Assembly (NCBI GenBank): GCA_905221605.1
Contig: CAJNDS010000222.1
Coordinates: forward strand, 102,501 to 141,067
Length of the DNA stretch: 38,567 bases
From: Symbiodinium natans
Taxonomy: Eukaryota > Sar > Dinophyceae > Suessiales > Symbiodiniaceae
Reading direction: 5' to 3'
Shown: positions 36,110 through 38,567 of the stretch, in pieces
How positions within the stretch are numbered: position 1 is the stretch's first letter
Layout of the letters: every line of letters begins with the position of its first letter
Notes under the pieces: model-generated
What the model saw: the letters and a program-made list of their open reading frames with translations, nothing else
Databases searched by the model: none
What the model was told of the DNA's origin: nothing
Made by a program: the position numbers and the translations under genes

Positions 36110-36165
36110 CCCTAAACCCTGAACCCTAAACCCTAAACCCTGAACCCTAAACCCTAAACCTGAAG
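36110..36165 (+). repeat. Telomeric tract (CCCTAAA/CCCTGAA)
   Basis: Seven units. Confidence 0.87.
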
Positions 36166-36328
36166 GGTTAAAGACTTTCAGGTCAAAGGACGTGGTTGTG
36201 GTGAGAGCTCATCTTACGGCGCGTGGAAGGGCTAGTCTGCATATCTCAGCACGCCTTCCATCTTCCTGTCAAGGGGCTTCGAGGGCTTTGGGTTAAACCC
36301 TGATTGAACCTCTGAATGCCTAAATCCG

Positions 36329-36542
36329 AGGGTTTAGCACTTCAGGCCTTTCGGGTTTTCTGGCCCAAAACATGAGCTTTCAGACCAAGCACGGCATCTT
36401 GATTCACATGTTGATCTTGAGGCGGTTTCATGGTCCCGTGATAATTTGGGCCGTGCATTTGGGAACCCTCATATGTCCCATACCCTATAACACCATGGGC
36501 CCATACTTCAGAAGCCTTTAAGAAGGGAAGGGACCATATCAA
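36329..36542. CDS. Segment open on both strands
   Basis: The minus frame reads EVWAHGVIGYGTYEGSQ, then MHGPNYHGTMKPPQDQ. The plus frame reads MSFQTKHGILIHMLILRRF, then a hydrophobic stretch. Either could be an exon, and neither is recognised. Confidence 0.15.
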
Positions 36543-36584
36543 GGGACCACGTCACTTTCCTTGAACCCTATATAACAAGCCCCA

Positions 36585-36985
36585 CCCCAAACCCTAAACC
36601 CTAAACCCTAAACCCTGAACGCCTTGCGAAGCCTGTAGGCCTTTTTCCCCTTGTTCAAGGACCGTTCCGCTGACAAAACTTCAAGCCTCCATAGAATCCT
36701 AAACCCCAAACCCAAACCCTAAAACTTAATCGTAAACCCTAAGGAGACTAGGGTGGTCCTCTTGGGCACCAGTCGCCAAGCGCTGCTGAAGATCAGCACC
36801 TGGCCAGGGCAGGGGGAATCTACACAACCTGGACCTACACCTGATCAAGTCCTTCTCGGCGTAGACCCTAAACCCGAAACCCTAAGCCCTAAGCCCTAAA
36901 CCCGAAACCTTAAACCCTAAACCCTAAACCCTAAACCCTAAACCCTAAACCCTAACCTTAAACCCTAAACCCTAAACCCCAAACT
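36585..36985 (+). repeat. Three CCCTAAA tracts
   Basis: 36587-36618, 36695-36742 and 36865-36985, with CCCGAAA and CCCTAAG variants. Unique DNA without a recognisable gene lies between. Confidence 0.85.
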
Positions 36986-37540
36986 TCCGTGGTCGACACT
37001 TGTAGGCCTCTATAACTTCTGTGCATGGATAGGCGGCTTCTGATTTTCGTTGCAGACCTTTGCGGCTCAAGGTCACGAAGGTTGGCCCCAAAGTGCCTCA
37101 CGCCAATTTGTGAACGCTAAATGAAACACCACACCTCAGCAATCGCCCTTGCACCTCAAACCTGAGTTGAAAACTCTCATCCCCTTCACGCCGCTGAATT
37201 CGAAAACGCAAGCTCTGACCACATATGGACACATCCCCTCACAGAAGATACGAGCACGCGCTGAACAGCGATGCAACGCTTTGATCATCTAGAACCCGCC
37301 CAGATTGCTTCCCCTGCCAGTCACACAAATTACACAAATTAATTGCAAAAGAAACTCCAGAAACTGCAGCCGCCTAGCCTGTGGCAGGATGGACCACAGT
37401 CAGAATTTGGGGATCCAAAAGCTCGAGGCTTGCAGGGGTGTGCGCTTCTTCCACTAACTAGGTTTTAATCCTGCACTACGTGCACCCTTTTGGCGAACTG
37501 GGGACATCAAGGACACCAGGTGGCTGAGCGCAACAAAGTT
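36985..37540. other. Unique DNA, nothing recognised
   Basis: No telomeric motifs and no convincing ORF. There is a tandem ACACAAATT pair at 37323-37341. Confidence 0.4.
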
Positions 37541-37541
37541 T

Positions 37542-37765
37542 TTACAAGATATGAGGATTGCCTAATCGGCAGACTTCCGGCCAGGGGTGGGCGGCCTGAA
37601 CTATAACCCTCAACACGAAGATGTACATTACAGGCAAGCAACAAACATGGGTTCCAACTAACGTGTGTTGCACAGGGTCTCGGGCTTTGAGGTCGGTTTG
37701 TCTGCGCCCCAAAGCGAACAAACTTTCCAGCTTGCGGCTCACGTAAGCAAAGGCATGACAGTGGT
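37542..37765 (-). CDS. Candidate coding segment, ~74 codons
   Basis: The frame is open after a TAG, reading HAFAYVSRKLESLFALGRR, then QTDLKARDPVQHTLVG, then a hydrophobic VMYIFVLRVIV segment, and stopping at TAA (37542). There is no ATG near the start, so it would be an exon. Another minus frame (37507-37944, starting MQRFYGFG) is longer but Cys/Pro-biased. Confidence 0.18.
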
Positions 37766-37948
37766 GTGACTAGAATACTGTGCCCTATTTCCAAAGGAAA
37801 GTCCTGTACAGCCTGTACAGTTTGTTCGAGATACAGGTCCACGCAAAAGCAGAGAGACCAAACTATCCAAGGAGGGCAGGGGCAATGGAACAAGCAGCAT
37901 GAGCCCTGGGCCCAAAAAACACCAAACCCATAGAACCTTTGCATTAGA

Positions 37949-37980
37949 ACTGGGGGGTGGGGGGGGGGGGGGGGGGGAGG
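37949..37980 (+). repeat. Poly-G run
   Basis: A G run with one T. Similar isolated runs are at 4266-4291 and 23212-23232 on this strand, and C runs at 8561 and 15882. Confidence 0.85.
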
Positions 37981-38064
37981 TGATCATTTCTCCATCACTT
38001 TCACAAGCGGTCAAGGATCAGAAGAATGGCCGTAAGAGTTGTCAGGGCCCAGGGTTGATTCTTC

Positions 38065-38277
38065 TTGACATCTAAGGGTATCTCCGGTGCTCGTGCCCAG
38101 GCAGAGCGACGGAAGTCAAGAACGAACGATGCAAGGCTGGACTACGTCGGCATGGGGCTCCAGGGGACAAGTCAACGAGCTAGCTCACGCGAGTCGAATT
38201 CAACTTCCGCTATGCCCTACACCCGAAGCCCCAAAATACAGGACACACGCATCGGTGGCGACCCGAAGCCCGTATAG
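38065..38277 (+). CDS. Candidate coding segment, Arg/Ser-rich, 70 codons
   Basis: The frame reads SKGISGARAQAERRKSR, then TNDARLDYVGMGLQGTSQ, then RASSRESNSTSAMPYTR, with TAG at 38275. It is hydrophilic and basic with no ATG at the start. A second + frame (38087-38308) overlaps it. The product is unknown. Confidence 0.18.
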   Translation: MTSKGISGARAQAERRKSRTNDARLDYVGMGLQGTSQRASSRESNSTSAMPYTRSPKIQDTRIGGDPKPV

Positions 38278-38404
38278 GTTCAATCCCGAAGGCCGCCCCC
38301 TGCCCTAAACCTTGAGTCCACAGGGCCCAGGGGTTTAGAGTTCAGGGGGCTAAGGGCTCAGCGGGTTTAGGCGTTTAGGGGATTTAGGGCTAAGAGGGTT
38401 TAAG

Positions 38405-38550
38405 GCAAACACCCCAAACCCCAAACCCCAAAACCCAATCCCCGAACCCCGAACCCCGAACCCCGAACCCCAAACCACAAACCCGAAACCCGAAACCCCA
38501 AACCCCAATCCCCAAACCCCAAACCCATAACCCTAAACCCTAAACCTAAA
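38405..38550 (+). repeat. CCCCAAA / CCCCGAA array at window end
   Basis: Homogeneous CCCCAAA and CCCCGAA runs ending in canonical CCCTAAA. Confidence 0.9.
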
Positions 38551-38567
38551 GACCAGACCTACGTATG

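Noticed and set aside
38275-38290. GGTTCAATCCC, a tRNA B-box-like motif
   Set aside because: The T stem does not pair and no A box or acceptor stem can be drawn; no tRNA was found in the window.

Overview
This 38.6 kb window looks like nuclear DNA of a eukaryote whose telomere repeat is TTTAGGG/CCCTAAA. More than 50 tracts of that heptamer, or of locally homogenised variants, lie in both orientations from end to end. My best guess is a dinoflagellate. The reasons are the telomere type, a tandem same-strand gene arrangement, splice acceptors of the form AG|G with probable GA or GC donors in the one gene I can follow, and a 10-nt match to the 3' end of the dinoflagellate spliced leader just before an ATG. 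A chromerid or other alga is not excluded. Nothing looks bacterial: there are no operons, ribosome binding sites or long ORFs.

Layout. 1-5.1 kb: CCCTAAA and TTTAGGG arrays alternate with 100-400 bp unique pieces, some open on the + strand. 5.1-7.5 kb: mostly unique DNA with no recognisable gene. 7.5-8.0 kb: CCCTCAAG/A minisatellite. 8.0-14.3 kb: long arrays, a 180-bp C-rich tract (10.16 kb) and a 250-bp G-rich tract (13.76 kb). 14.3-17.4 kb: degenerate arrays and a CAACACAAAA microsatellite. 17.7-20.8 kb, minus strand: scattered exons that I read as an FkbM-family methyltransferase gene whose introns carry telomeric arrays. 21.0-22.3 kb, minus strand: a second, unidentified gene with a 49-codon last exon and a ~200-codon upstream ORF. 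22.9-26.5 kb: long variant arrays (GGGGTTTA, CCCTAAG, CCCCCTAAA). 27.2-29.0 kb: a 1.8 kb block bounded by inverted repeats, containing AT-rich and ~107-bp tandem repeats and a 100-N assembly gap. 29-38.5 kb: short arrays, unique DNA, a ~180-bp three-copy tandem repeat, and weak coding candidates.

The best new material is a set of short, dispersed inverted-repeat elements that fall into at least five families. One (family A, ends TTGG-ATGTTCCCC) has 8-9 bp target-site duplications at two copies and sits at the stop codon of the second gene. I read them as non-autonomous DNA transposons (MITEs).

All coding calls other than the FkbM-like exons are weak. In DNA of this composition, 40-60 codon open frames are common by chance and often occur on both strands.
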